From Corylus avellana (taxonomy: Eukaryota > Streptophyta > Magnoliopsida > Fagales > Betulaceae): a stretch of 64,000 nucleotides of DNA. The notes under the pieces are model-generated. The model saw only the letters and a list, made by a program, of their open reading frames with translations, was not told the DNA's origin and searched no databases. Both the position numbers and the translations under genes were made by a program. How positions within the stretch are numbered: the first letter of the stretch is position 1; each line of letters starts with the position of its first letter. This document shows positions 34,771 to 44,984 of the stretch, in pieces. The stretch covers positions 13,330,877 to 13,394,876 of the forward strand of contig NC_081550.1 in the NCBI RefSeq assembly GCF_901000735.1. The letters are read 5' to 3'.

Positions 34771-35814
34771 TCATCTTATATAGAAATTCTTACTTCGAAG
34801 GATCTTCTTAGGAAAGTGGTTCCTAGATTTGTGTGCTTGTGTGTACAAGTCCTTGAGTATCTTGACATAAGATGGCTCTTTGAGACATTCAGGCGAGGAA
34901 GCTTTGGGCTCTTGACACGTCTCAAGAGGGACAGTGATGTAGAAATGAGCTTCAATGCTCACTTCCATGTCACTAGGTAGATTAGGATCCGTTGGGGGCT
35001 CACTATTCTCATGGTGCTCAACTTGCTCAGGGTGCTTAACTTGTTCTTCTTTCTCTTCCTCCTCTTTGTTATCCACAATTTCCTCACTCTCTAGTGTGAT
35101 GGTGACTTGGGCATGCTCATGATAAGAATTTTCGAAATCATCCTCATCAATCATGTAGTGCCTTTCAGCCATTAGCTGACTTTGAAGCTCTTCTTCCTCT
35201 ATTCTGTTGAAGTCAGCAACTAGATGACCGATCTGTCCTTCTATTTTGGTCATGGCCTGCTTAAGTTCTTGTATGTCTTGTATGGCTTGGGAATTGGAAT
35301 TCTTGAGCTCTTGTATAGCTTGATTATTGCTCATGTTAGTATTCTTCATATCATGTTTTATCTCTTGTATGTTCTTATCCATTGATTGCATGAATGCTTT
35401 CATCATGTTTTCTAGTGATGACTGTGGTGCAGGCTGTGGCATTTGAGTAATGGATTGATCCGCAGGTGGTTGAGCTTGGTGATCGAATTGCAGATATTCT
35501 GAATGGTGCAATTCATCAAATTGGTGGGCATAATTTCCTGTTGCCTGAGCTGACCATGAAAAATCAGATTGATTATTCCATCCCAGGGTGTAAAAATTGA
35601 AATTTGATTCAAACCCCGGGCTGGAGATATTAGTGTTCATTTGCTCGTATGAAAAATCAGAAACTTGTCTCCAGTGTGGATAGTTACTAGAACTATGATA
35701 AGAATTGGAGCAGTATGACAATGGCTCATGTGTATAAAAATTTTGAGGGTAGGTAGTAGGAGCTGGTGTCCTATAACTACAAGATGCTTTAAAATCAATA
35801 AAATGAAAATTCAT
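34771..35814 (-). CDS. Gag-derived protein of family B1 (347 codons, open)
   Basis: The frame starts MNFHFIDFKA and is open for 347 codons. It corresponds to the C-terminal part of an Athila/Tat-type Gag: a zinc-knuckle position, a Trp-Asn-Asn-Gln...Phe-Ser-Trp stretch (about residue 80), Gln-rich coiled-coil text (about 130-200, ending MTKIEGQIGHLVADFNRI) and an acidic Glu-rich tail (about 240-270). The knuckle is damaged: LSYCSNSYHSSSNYP has lost the first and last Cys. A TGA where sister copies have Trp ends the frame shortly before the nested element at 34718. The protein is probably not functional. The family link is inferred from motif order. Confidence 0.6.
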   Translation of the reverse strand: MNFHFIDFKASCSYRTPAPTTYPQNFYTHEPLSYCSNSYHSSSNYPHWRQVSDFSYEQMNTNISSPGFESNFNFYTLGWNNQSDFSWSAQATGNYAHQFDELHHSEYLQFDHQAQPPADQSITQMPQPAPQSSLENMMKAFMQSMDKNIQEIKHDMKNTNMSNNQAIQELKNSNSQAIQDIQELKQAMTKIEGQIGHLVADFNRIEEEELQSQLMAERHYMIDEDDFENSYHEHAQVTITLESEEIVDNKEEEEKEEQVKHPEQVEHHENSEPPTDPNLPSDMEVSIEAHFYITVPLETCQEPKASSPECLKEPSYVKILKDLYTQAHKSRNHFPKKILRSKNFYIR

Positions 35815-35819
35815 GCTTC

Positions 35820-36368
35820 CCCCTCACTTTTTAGCACATAGAACATTAACCGTTATATATATATATATATAAAATAAACTAAAACAAAACAACTAACACA
35901 ATAAAAAAATTAAGACTAAAATTTAAAAACTCACAAAAAGGACCAAAAATAAATTTTTGAAAAAGATCTACGGAACTGCGTCAATTGCTGCCTTTGCTGT
36001 GATGTGCGCTCGATTGCACTTGAGTGAATATGCGGCAGTTAACGAGCGCAGGTGCGCTTGAGCTTGCTTTCTTGGCCCCGAGTGCGCTCGATCGTAGCAG
36101 TGCTGCGATCGATCGCACTAGCTGGGGTGTGTGGAAGGTGCTGCGGTAGAACTATAAAACAAGCCAAAAAAAAAAAAACAAAAAACAAAAAACAAAAAAA
36201 AACAAGAAAAATCTTTTTTTTTTTTTTTTTTTTATTAGTCACACGAATAAAACAAAACAAATTGCAGAAAAATAAAATCCTAATTATAACTAGTAGAAGA
36301 ATAAAACTAATTTAGAAATAAATTGGTTTAAAAAATTGAACAATTCCCCTGCAACGACGCAAAAAACT
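35820..36368 (-). other. B1 leader with CG-rich palindromic block
   Basis: It lies between the primer-binding site and the gag-like frame. It contains a degraded primer-binding site near 36352-36366 (minus GCGTCGTTGCAGGGG), long A/T runs near 36167-36232, and words such as GCGATCGATCGCAC at 36000-36130. Confidence 0.55.
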
Positions 36369-37735
36369 TGTTGTGCAAATTTATTTAACTCGCAAGTGCA
36401 CGAATCGATTGTAGTTTAATGGATTGCAAGTGCGAGGTTGATCCCACAGAGAACTGTATTCTTGAAAGGGCAATTTAAATCTAAACTAATTAAATCCTAT
36501 CCTAGTTCCAAAAAGGTTTTGAATTTTGATTTTTGAAATTAAAAGATAAATATAAACTAATTAAAATAAACTAAGAGATAAAATACTAAGGTTTGAGAAT
36601 TCGCACTCACCAAATCATAACAACATACTTTCATGTTTATCAATATTAATCAGAAGTTCTCACAATTAAAATCTTATATATGTTTTACTATGCTTCAACA
36701 GTTAATCAAAGCCATCCCATGTATCCATTCATTGCACAAATCACGAAAGGAATCTAATATCAATTAAATCATCAGATGTATCTGTAAATCACAAAAGTAT
36801 CAAATCTTAATTGAAACAACAAATGTATCCGTAGAACAAATCACGAGGGATAACTAATTATTTAGGCAAAGAAAATCAAGTAATCAATTATGTGAAATTA
36901 TCTTAAATCATCAAGTGTATCCTTGAGTTACAAAAGATATCCAATAAAAAGAAGTAAAACAATTAAAATATTAAACCCAATAAAATCATATAAATAAAGA
37001 CTTACATGAAAGTATTAATGTTCTTCATCGGTGAGGCTTCATCCCCAACCTTAGTTGGGAATTTAGCTCCACATAAAAATAAAATCTAAATCTAAAAAAA
37101 ACCTAAACTAAAAAGAGAAAAACTGTATAATTTTGCTCTCTGAAATTCGATATCTTTTCTTGAATGCAAAGAAGTCTATTTATAGGCTTAGGAAAGTCCT
37201 AAAAGCCCTATTAAGCCTAGATAATTTGGAGGTTTGTCTCCCTGTCAAAATAGAAGTCTGAAATCGGAATAAGATTTGTTCAGATTTGTGTCATTTAATT
37301 GCAGGGTGATTTTGGCTTGGTAACCATCGGAGTTGGGAAAATCCTATTTCACAAAGAATTGTGGTATTTTGAGTTAGCTTTCCAATGCCGTTTGAATCAC
37401 TTCAAGCCGATATTTTCGCAGAAAGTTATAGTTTAAATACTGTGATGTGTGCAGAATCTGAATTTGAATCAAATCCAAAATTTTATCCAATATGATCTTT
37501 AATCCGATTTAACCTTTTCTTGGATTTAGTTAGATTTAACCACATCATCTAGGTCTTCTCAAAGTATACTTTCTTCCAAACTTTGCATTTTTTCCTTTAA
37601 AGCTGTAGTTTTTCTTTAATGACGTAAAAAACACTAAAAACACAAAATTAACACAAAATATTAAATAACGACACAGCTAAAGGATTAACTAATGTAAATA
37701 AAGGGGTCCAAATATACAATATTTGGCACTTATCA
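36369..37735 (-). repeat. Family B1 5' LTR
   Basis: On the minus strand it starts TGATAAGTGCCAAATATTG and ends GCACAACA, 1367 bp. It is homologous to the LTRs of B2 and to 25945-27345. Confidence 0.8.
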
Positions 37736-38687
37736 ACTGATAAGATTAATTGCATCGTATGACATAGTACACTGATACGTGCGGAATAACGGCCATGGGC
37801 TTACTATACATGTTAACTTTATGGTCAAATGTGTGTGGTGTGGGCTTTGGATCCAATGGTTTCGTGACCAAGGCACAGCCATTCCCTAATGGATGGTCAC
37901 TATAGAACGGACATCATTAGTGGTGAGGGCCACCCGAGGTCGGACTCGGTCGTGCCACTAATGTTATGTACAGTAGCGTACAATATCCGGGGTACTAGTG
38001 TTGCATTACAGGTCCCTCAAGATAGTGCCAACCCTGCTGAGAATGAGTAATATCTCGAGTCGACCATACAGTTGATCTATTACTGTTACTCATGATTATA
38101 AGCATATATTATATCTATATCACATCCATGATAAACTGTCATAATGTTGCATGTGCTTTATAAACAACTGAGTTCACAATTTAATGAAGGGTACGTCATG
38201 TGCATTTATACTCATTAAGTCGTCAGACTTACCCTTGTATTATTCCCCCCCCCCCCCTTTTTTTTTCTCTATATGTACAACTATACAGTTATAGATAGTT
38301 TAGCAGAAGATGGATACCACGAAACATCCGATTACCTTGTTTTTATTCAACTCGGGAGATGCTCGAGGACTTATTGCAAGCTAAGGCAGGTACTCATGGT
38401 AACTAGTACTTTTGAGTTATGTTATAGACTTAGAGCTTTTATGCATGCTTGCATATTGAGGTATAACATGAATCCCTTATAAAGATGATGACTTGTATAG
38501 CTACTTGATGATCTTTAGTAGATACTTTAGTTGAAATGATTAATGTTTATAGAATCTTTTTATTCTTGCTGCTTAGGATCCTCTCTTTTCGAGGAGTAGA
38601 GGTCCCTGAGTCTTATTCGGAGTGGAATAAGGCTGGGAGACGAACTGTAAAGTTAATTACTAGTTAATTAATTTTTGGGGCGTTACA
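37736..38687 (+). repeat. Second family A LTR, right piece
   Basis: It resumes at ACTGATAAGATTAATTGC, equivalent to 19393 in the first LTR, and runs to CGTTACA at 38687. Compared with the first LTR, about 65 bp are lost at the insertion site of the family B element. A C-run and T-run lie at about 38246-38266. Confidence 0.8.
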
Positions 38688-38692
38688 GTAAT

Positions 38693-40225
38693 TTTTGCAT
38701 TGCATTAAGAAACATGTTGCCCCAAATTAAACTAAGAAACATGAATTTCTGCATATATGTATAATTAAACTATGAAAATCCTATCATGGCATGTAAAATC
38801 CAAACATGACACAAACGTCAAAATAGCAATTCGAAAAACAAAAATCCTTACATATTGTATAAGAGAGATAGAGAGACAGAGAGCCTTATAGAGACAGAGC
38901 AGTGATGGAGAGACAACACAGAGACGGTGAGCGGCGACAGCGATCGACAAGGAGAGAAAATGCCGAGAGTGAGAGGGAGGGTGACAGTGACAGGAGTAAG
39001 ACACAGTAACGAGTGAGAATGAGAGGGAGGCAGGCGGCAGAGAGAGAGTGTTAGGACTTAGGGTTAGATGAAATCAAGAAAATGATGAATATATACCCCT
39101 TGGTTTAACATAAAACAATTGGCTTAAAAAATTACTAAGAAATTAAGAGAAAATAGTTAAAAAAAAATAATATGATTAACTTGATATGATACAATTGATA
39201 TTATACAAATCAATTGAAAATAGAAAATAGAATTGAATAGAACTTGATATTATACAATTGAAAATAGAAAATAGTTAAACAATTAATATTATACAAATCA
39301 CATTTTCATTGTACATTAATAAGATTAACTTGAATAAAGTATTTGAATTGTCATTGAATCATATGATTAAGTATTGATCTTATACATTTATATTATTCAA
39401 TATGCATATATGTATAATTATAATTTATAACATATATAGACTTATAATTTTATAACATACATTTGAACTAAGTCTCTAGGTACTTAATAGTTGTATTAGT
39501 ATGAATTGGTATACTTATGACTTATGTGATATATATATATATATGTAATATGTTATTATATAATCATATAAATTAGAATGATAATACATTAATACTTCAA
39601 TTGTGGTTATAAGTAACACATTGTTTAATCCAATGTCAATTACTTAATTTGATATTATACGAATCGCATTATCATTGTCCATTAATAACGTGATTAACTT
39701 TAATAAGTGTTTGAATTGTCATTGAATCATATGATTAAGTATTGATCTTATCCCTTTATATTATTCAATATGCATAATTGCATATATGTATAATGTATAA
39801 TTATAATTTATAACATATATGGACTTATAAGTTTATAACATACATTGGAACTAAGTCTCTAGATACTTAATTGTTATATTAGTATGAACTTGCATTCTTA
39901 TGACTTATGAATTATGTCATATTATAGATGTATAGTTTGTTATCATATAATCAAATGATTTAATGAACAATTGATCATTTGATATAATTATATAAATTAT
40001 AGTGATAATATATTAATACTCAAATTGTGATTTAATGAATTGATTATGTTATATGTATGAATATTATTATAATTATAATTATAAAAATATATTATATATA
40101 AAGGCTGTTAGCGGTTAGCAATTACCGTTAGTAAACCCAATAACCACTAACCTCTAACCACTAGGCAATTACAGCGGTTAAGACGGTTAGTGGTTAAGCT
40201 GTAGCGGTTAGCGTTTATACCCTTG
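38693..40225. mobile_element. Right part of split hAT-like element
   Basis: This AT-rich stretch lies between the family A insertion and the right terminal repeat. A purine-rich (GAGAGA) segment at 38865-39060 reads as a CT-rich leader on the minus strand. No transposase text was found. GCGGTTA-type words fill 40105-40215. Confidence 0.5.
39296..39900 (+). repeat. About 368-bp diverged tandem duplication
   Basis: Two copies share long stretches, for example TTTGAATTGTCATTGAATC at 39342 and 39710, an offset of 368, followed by ATATGATTAAGTATTGATC and AACTAAGTCTCTAG. It lies within the hAT-like element. Confidence 0.75.
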
Positions 40226-40849
40226 GACGAAAGTGAATAGCATATTTGCTTTTGCTTTATTTCTTTAAACTTGTGACTTGTTAGAATCGCAGGATTTATT
40301 CCAAAATGGATGAATGTGCTTGTCTTAGAATTTATGAATTAAATTTAGGACCTCTTTGAGATTTTGGTGGGAAATGAAGTTTTTGTCTAAAGTACTTTTG
40401 TCGATAAGCTTTTGCCAAAAGTGCTACTAATAAAATGTTGTTTATCTGTTTGGTAACTACATGTCTTAAGTGTTTTTTTGAGTGTTACTCATGTTTTGTA
40501 TCAAAAACTTAAAAAATACTTTTAATTACAAAAATGACAAAAAAGGACATTGTATCTGAAATAACATATTGTGCCAAATTCATACATTTACCACCACCCT
40601 CAAATTCAAATTGAAGTGACTTCTATCACACCTTCTGTTACATCTATTGGCTTTCATTACAAACTTAATAATAGCAAAAAAAAACACAAAATGAATATGC
40701 AATAATAAAATATCTAACATCATTAAAATTATAATTTGTTAAAAGGAACATTAAAACACTTCAAAGTATTCAACAAAAAAAAAAACCACATTGAAATAAA
40801 TCCTTGTAGCCTTTTCAAATGGTTCATAGCAAAACAACATTAAAAAACA
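40226..40849. other. AT-rich intergenic stretch
   Basis: No gene, repeat border or RNA was recognised. Confidence 0.4.
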
Positions 40850-41745
40850 CTACGACGGTTAATTTCTCCATTTCCCATTCGCTTGATGAAGTCAATTTGC
40901 AACCATGGCTCTTTGATAGTCATAAACATCTCTCTATGTGATCTTTTAAGAAATACCTTAGTTGCAAACTGAAGGATGTCAATGCTATTTTCTATTTAGC
41001 AATCCCTCGAACAACACCGATAATCTCTTCAATATTACATCCAAATTTATCATAGTTCTTAGATATTACTGTATTCTTATTTTCTATTACATCACAAATA
41101 TGACTCAAATCTTGACTAACAATTTGAACTACTTTCTTCATTTTCTTACCTTGAACCATAGGACCAACCTTCTTATTTCCTTCATCCTGCATATCTAAAT
41201 TAGTAGGAATATCATCAATGCTATGTGTATTGAGATTCAGTTCATTTTCCAAAACTCCTAAACCTTCTAAAAGAGTATTGTCATCTTCATCAACCATTAC
41301 TCTACACCAGCTATGACACCAATATCATTAGGAACCAACCCTACTTATGGTTCCCAAGATCTCTCTCCGATGGTAGCTATATTTCTAAACAATATTTCCA
41401 CCTTCATAGTATAAGCCAAACCTACAGTGCGAAACTTCGTTGCTTTTGCAACTTCTTGTAGTTAAAGATACGTAAAAACCAATAATAACATTTTATAAAC
41501 CATTTAAGCAAAAACAGATAAGTAAAAATATAATACCTGCAGTTTTTCTCACCAATCATCGAGAGCATTAATTGTCTTTTTCACCGAATCCCATCCAAGG
41601 CCAGTTTCCTTGCCTATCAATTTCTTCCAAATGTTCAACTCTTTTTTCAAATTATCCCACTTGTTCTTTAGTCATTCATAGCAATATTGTTTTCCAGTTT
41701 TTCCATTAAATTTATTTCAAACATTTTTCCATCTTGTCTTATTGA
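40850..41745 (-). pseudogene. Myb/SANT-like DNA-binding domain gene, decayed
   Basis: Minus-strand text at 41745-41540 reads KQYCYE, LKNKWDNLKKELNIWKKLIG, KETGLGWDSVKKTINALDDW and EKLQ, a Myb/SANT-like domain of the kind found in plant L10-interacting MYB proteins and PIF/Harbinger partner proteins. It is broken by three TGA stops and followed by a GT donor. The second exon (41300-40850) contains KMKKVVQIVSQDLSHIC and, after a shift, FLKRSHREMFMTIKEPWLQ. All frames are interrupted, so it is a dead copy. Confidence 0.65.
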
Positions 41746-41763
41746 AATGTGTTCTATAATTAA

Positions 41764-41990
41764 GGGATAAATGCAAAATTGGTCCTTGTGGTTGGCCAAA
41801 TTTACAAATCACTCCCCGTGGTCTAAAAAATAATTTATAGGTCCCTAGGGTAGGCCAAAATAACATTTTACTCATTGAACTCATTTTCCGTTAAATGACT
41901 TAATGGAAATCGTTACATTGCCACATCACACCCAATAAAAATAAGACACATGTTCTTTTTTATTTATGCTTTTAAAAAATGTCAAATACT
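41764..41990. repeat. Unassigned repeat end
   Basis: Text of the type AATTGGTCCTTGTGG ... CACTCCCCGTGGTC is typical of dispersed plant transposon ends. No matching opposite end was found in the window. Confidence 0.3.
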
Positions 41991-42640
41991 GATAACGCAC
42001 ACACCGGGAACCGAAAACCGTAGGGGCATTGGAAGCTCATTGCAGCGGGGACACATCGAAAGGCCCAGCAGTGGACAGTGAGCAGCGAATAGGTGCAGAG
42101 AAGACCGGCAAGGTAGGACCTGAAAACAACCACAAACAAGAAAAAATGGAAAAAACAGCAAGGAAACACCAAAACAGGGAAAAAATGGGGAAAAGGAGAA
42201 GAAAGCAGGAAGACGGTAGCAGGAAACTGCCGCGTAGGGGGTGTGGGAGTTCGATGCAGTGTGGATGCATGAAAGAAAACCCTAATAGCGGGCAGTGAAG
42301 CGGTGACACAGGTCGGCGGCGACCACAAACAAAATCTGGGGGGGAGGGGGGTTGAAAGAAAACCCCCCACAAACCGAACCCACAAAGAGACAAAACAAGG
42401 CCAAGGAGGCTGCAGCAGAAAATGAAGGCGGGGGAAGAAACGCAACGGGGAAGGGGCAAAAACAGAGAAAACAAAGGTGGAAAGGAGTGGCAAGGGAGGG
42501 GAAGAGACGAGGCACAGGGGCTAGGGCATCAGGTAAATAACTAGAACAAGAGCGAGGAGGACGAGGGGAGGAGGGAGGCAGCCAAACATCCAACCCTCCT
42601 CCCTTGTGTGGCTGAAGGGTTTTGCTTTTCTCTCTGGCGG
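41991..42640. other. GC-rich block, no supported gene
   Basis: The base composition differs sharply from the AT-rich surroundings. Overlapping open frames on both strands (up to about 173 codons on the minus strand) are low in complexity and rich in Phe, Pro and Cys. They show no family features, so I do not call a protein. It may be cargo of a transposon or a CT-rich leader. Confidence 0.35.
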
Positions 42641-42904
42641 CTAGCTAATTCTATTTTTTTGAAAGAACGTGTTAATACCTTACTTAAAAAACCATAATTA
42701 AAATCCAATAGATGCGATTGATTTAAAAAAAAAAAAAAATCAAAAACCATAAAATTAGTAGTGTGTATATATATATATATATATAGAAAAAAACCATATA
42801 TTGGATTTTTTTTATAAAAAGAAAAGAAAAGAAAAGAAAAAATCGTTTATGTGATAGTCATTGTGGTTCAATTCTTACAAAAGTTTGGTGCATTTGGTGC
42901 TAAT

Positions 42905-43594
42905 AACAAGTATACTATTTTTTTTATCTAACATATTATTATTTTTTAGAGTGGGTTTTAGATTTAAATTTTTCTACTCAATCTCTCTTATTTTCTTAGG
43001 GGTAATTACCTTTTGACCCCATGAACTACAGCGCCTTGTCACTTTCATCCTATGAACTACCAACTATGACACCTGACCCCATCAAACTACCATCTTATGA
43101 CAAAAAGCCCCCTTCCATCAGTCAAAGGGGGTCAAAATTGACGGTCAACGATTATGTGCAAGTCATGTGCCATTTTAATTTTTTTTTCTTCTTGTTTTAC
43201 CCTCATTTTAAGTTGTTTTCATGTGTTGGATTAGGTTTTAGGAGGGTATAAGCGTCAATTTCTCAGTATGAAGTGAGGGCAAAAGTGGAAGAAAAAAATT
43301 TAAATTGGCACATGGTTTGCACTTGACTATTGACCGTCAATTTTAACTCATTTGACTGATGGAAGTGGGTTTTTTGTCATAAGATGTAGTTTGATGGGGT
43401 CAAGTATCATAGTTGGTAGTTCATGGGGGAAAAGTGGCAAGGCGCTGTAGTTCATGGGGGCAAAAGGTAATTACACCATTTTTTTACATATACATCTTTT
43501 TTAACCTATAATAAAAAGTACGATGAAGATGCATTTAAATTTTAAAATTAAATTATAATGAAAAATCGCACGCATAGCGCGAGTTATGAGCTAG
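42905..43594 (+). mobile_element. Helitron-like element H1, 3' end
   Basis: It ends with a decayed hairpin (CGCACGC-ATA-GCGCGAG, 43567-43583) followed by TTATGAGCTAG, matching the Helitron 3' pattern of a hairpin then CTRR. It shares sequence with H2 on both sides of an inserted MITE. The 5' end was not resolved. Confidence 0.5.
42999..43477. mobile_element. Mutator-like MITE with ~190-bp inverted repeats
   Basis: The left arm begins GGGGTAATTACCTTTTG, and the right arm reverse complement begins GGTGTAATTACCTTTTG. The arms stay paired for about 190 bp around a short centre. Flanks ATTTTCTTA (42990-42998) and ATTTTTTTA (43478-43486) form a 9-bp duplication with one mismatch, typical of Mutator-like elements. 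It is inserted into Helitron H1. Confidence 0.8.
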
Positions 43595-43741
43595 AAGACA
43601 AAAACATTTTTTGTAAAAGACAAATCCGGTTTTTTAAGGCATACTTTTTGAACTGGTTTTTTAAGAGCGAACCAGTTTTTAATTAAAAAACCGGTCATTA
43701 AATTTGCTAATTAAGGGCATTTAATTATATTTCAAGAGTTT

Positions 43742-44984
43742 TCTATATATAAATTATTTAATAAATTAAGTATTATTAATGTCCAAATCCAAAATATATT
43801 ATTATTTTTTTATTTATTAAATTAGTATTCTATTTTTGATCTAATATATTATTATTTTTTAGAGTGGGTTTTAGTCTTTTAGATTTAATTTTTTTTACTC
43901 AATCTCTCTTATTTTCTTATTTATTGTCTTTCATACCATAAATTATCTCTCTCTAAAACTCTCCATACTCCCTAAAAATACTACAAATTCACATAATCTA
44001 GCGAACTAACAATTTATGAATTTCATTGTAGCGAAAGAAAGTATACAAAAAATATAGTTATTTTTTTATTATATGAGTGTTTTTCATTTTTCGTTTGTTT
44101 GTCTTTATTTCTTTATGGTTTTCTTCTTTCGTTTCTAATTTTTTGTTCAAATTTACATATATTGTATTTTATTTCTACTCTAATAGTAGTTTCTTTTATG
44201 TATATATGCGAATTAGGGTGGTTGAAAGAAAAATGTGTTCAAATCTTGAAATTAAATTATAATGATTTACTCAAATAATTTTTTGAATTTTTTGCTTTCA
44301 AAGCGAAGTAAGACACAAATTTATTTGATTATTGTCTAGAAAAGGAATAGAAACGCTTTCAAAATACCAAAAATATAATTAAGCATTGAACATGACGCGA
44401 AATGATTTATTTGATTACATTAAATATTGAATGAAATATTTTGTTATTTTTGTATCCATAAAAAAAAGATTTGTTATTTTGCTTTGTATTATTTTTTAAA
44501 TGTCCATAATTATATGAGTTTTATTTGTATTGAAATATAATAGGGATTACACAAATATCATCACAATTAATTTATTCTAATTTTCTATTAATGCTTTAAT
44601 AATCAAAATTCAGATTTTCATCTTGCTTTTTTTTTTTTTTTTTTTTTTAAAAATTTTTCTATGTACTTCTTTTTGTTATAAATTATACATATAGGAAGAA
44701 ATATTTTAACATGTTTAAATTTGTATGGATTAAAATAAAATTAAGTGTCTTATGATTGTCATTTTTTTTATTTTTTTGTGATTTATACATTCATGTAATA
44801 TTTTTGTGTAACTTTGTGTCACTATGTTTAGTAATGTATTGGTGTACAACTTCAAATTTTTTTTTTTTATTTAAGGATGTGAGATATATTTTTATACATC
44901 TTTTTTAACATATGATAAAAAGTACGACGAAGATGCGTTTGAATTATGAGGAAAATCCCGCGCATAGCACGGGTTATGAGTTAG
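43742..44984 (+). mobile_element. Helitron-like element H2
   Basis: The candidate 5' end is TCTATATATAAATTA at 43742. The 3' end is a hairpin CCCGCGC-ATA-GCACGGG (44957-44973) followed by TTATGAGTTAG and T. It shares AGAGTGGGTTTTAG and AAAAGTACGACGAAGATGCG with H1. No Rep/helicase is present, so it is non-autonomous. The inside is AT-rich, with a T-run at about 44629-44648. Confidence 0.5.

Larger units (their letters stand above)
25921..37735 (-). mobile_element. Family B1: non-autonomous gag-only LTR element (TR-GAG-like)
   Basis: It reads right to left: 5' LTR 37735-36369, degraded primer-binding site near 36352-36366, CG-rich leader, gag-like frame 35814-34771, then a nested copy of the same family, non-coding 3' region 28830-27346 with polypurine tracts, and 3' LTR 27345-25945. 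No protease, RT or integrase is found. This fits LTR elements that keep only a Gag part and borrow the rest from autonomous relatives. No target duplication is seen, and a second primer-binding site lies outside the 3' LTR. Confidence 0.75.
18132..38687 (+). mobile_element. Ty3/gypsy family A element with nested insertions
   Basis: The element begins with a 2.2-kb LTR and ends with the 3' end of the same LTR at 38687 (CGTTACA). A matching 5-mer GTAAT lies at 18127-18131 and 38688-38692. Between them are the primer-binding site, a decayed gag-pol, a piece of a family C element, an additional LTR end (25626) and a second LTR copy split by the family B nest. The outer duplication suggests a single original insertion later rearranged and invaded. 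It is clearly dead. Confidence 0.65.
17878..40225. mobile_element. hAT-like element split by a large nested insertion
   Basis: The left end TAGGGATGTAAAGG and the right end (reverse complement CAAGGGTATAAACG) resemble the termini of the element at 59-541, and both ends carry GCGGTTA-type words (17890-17940 and 40105-40215). Flanking 8-mers GAAGAAAG (17870-17877) and GACGAAAG (40226-40233) match at 7 of 8 bases, as expected for an old hAT duplication. Removing the family A retrotransposon leaves about 1.8 kb. No transposase was recognised, so it is non-autonomous or decayed. Confidence 0.5.

Noticed and set aside
30284..36315. Mirror-image frames of about 83-87 codons at 30284-30535 and 36052-36315.
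   Set aside because: They lie in the leaders of the oppositely oriented B1 and B2 elements, rest on poly-A/T runs and show no protein features.
41972..42593. Overlapping minus-strand open frames up to 173 codons.
   Set aside because: They are Phe/Pro/Cys-rich shadows of a GC- and purine-rich plus strand with no domain features and no splice context.
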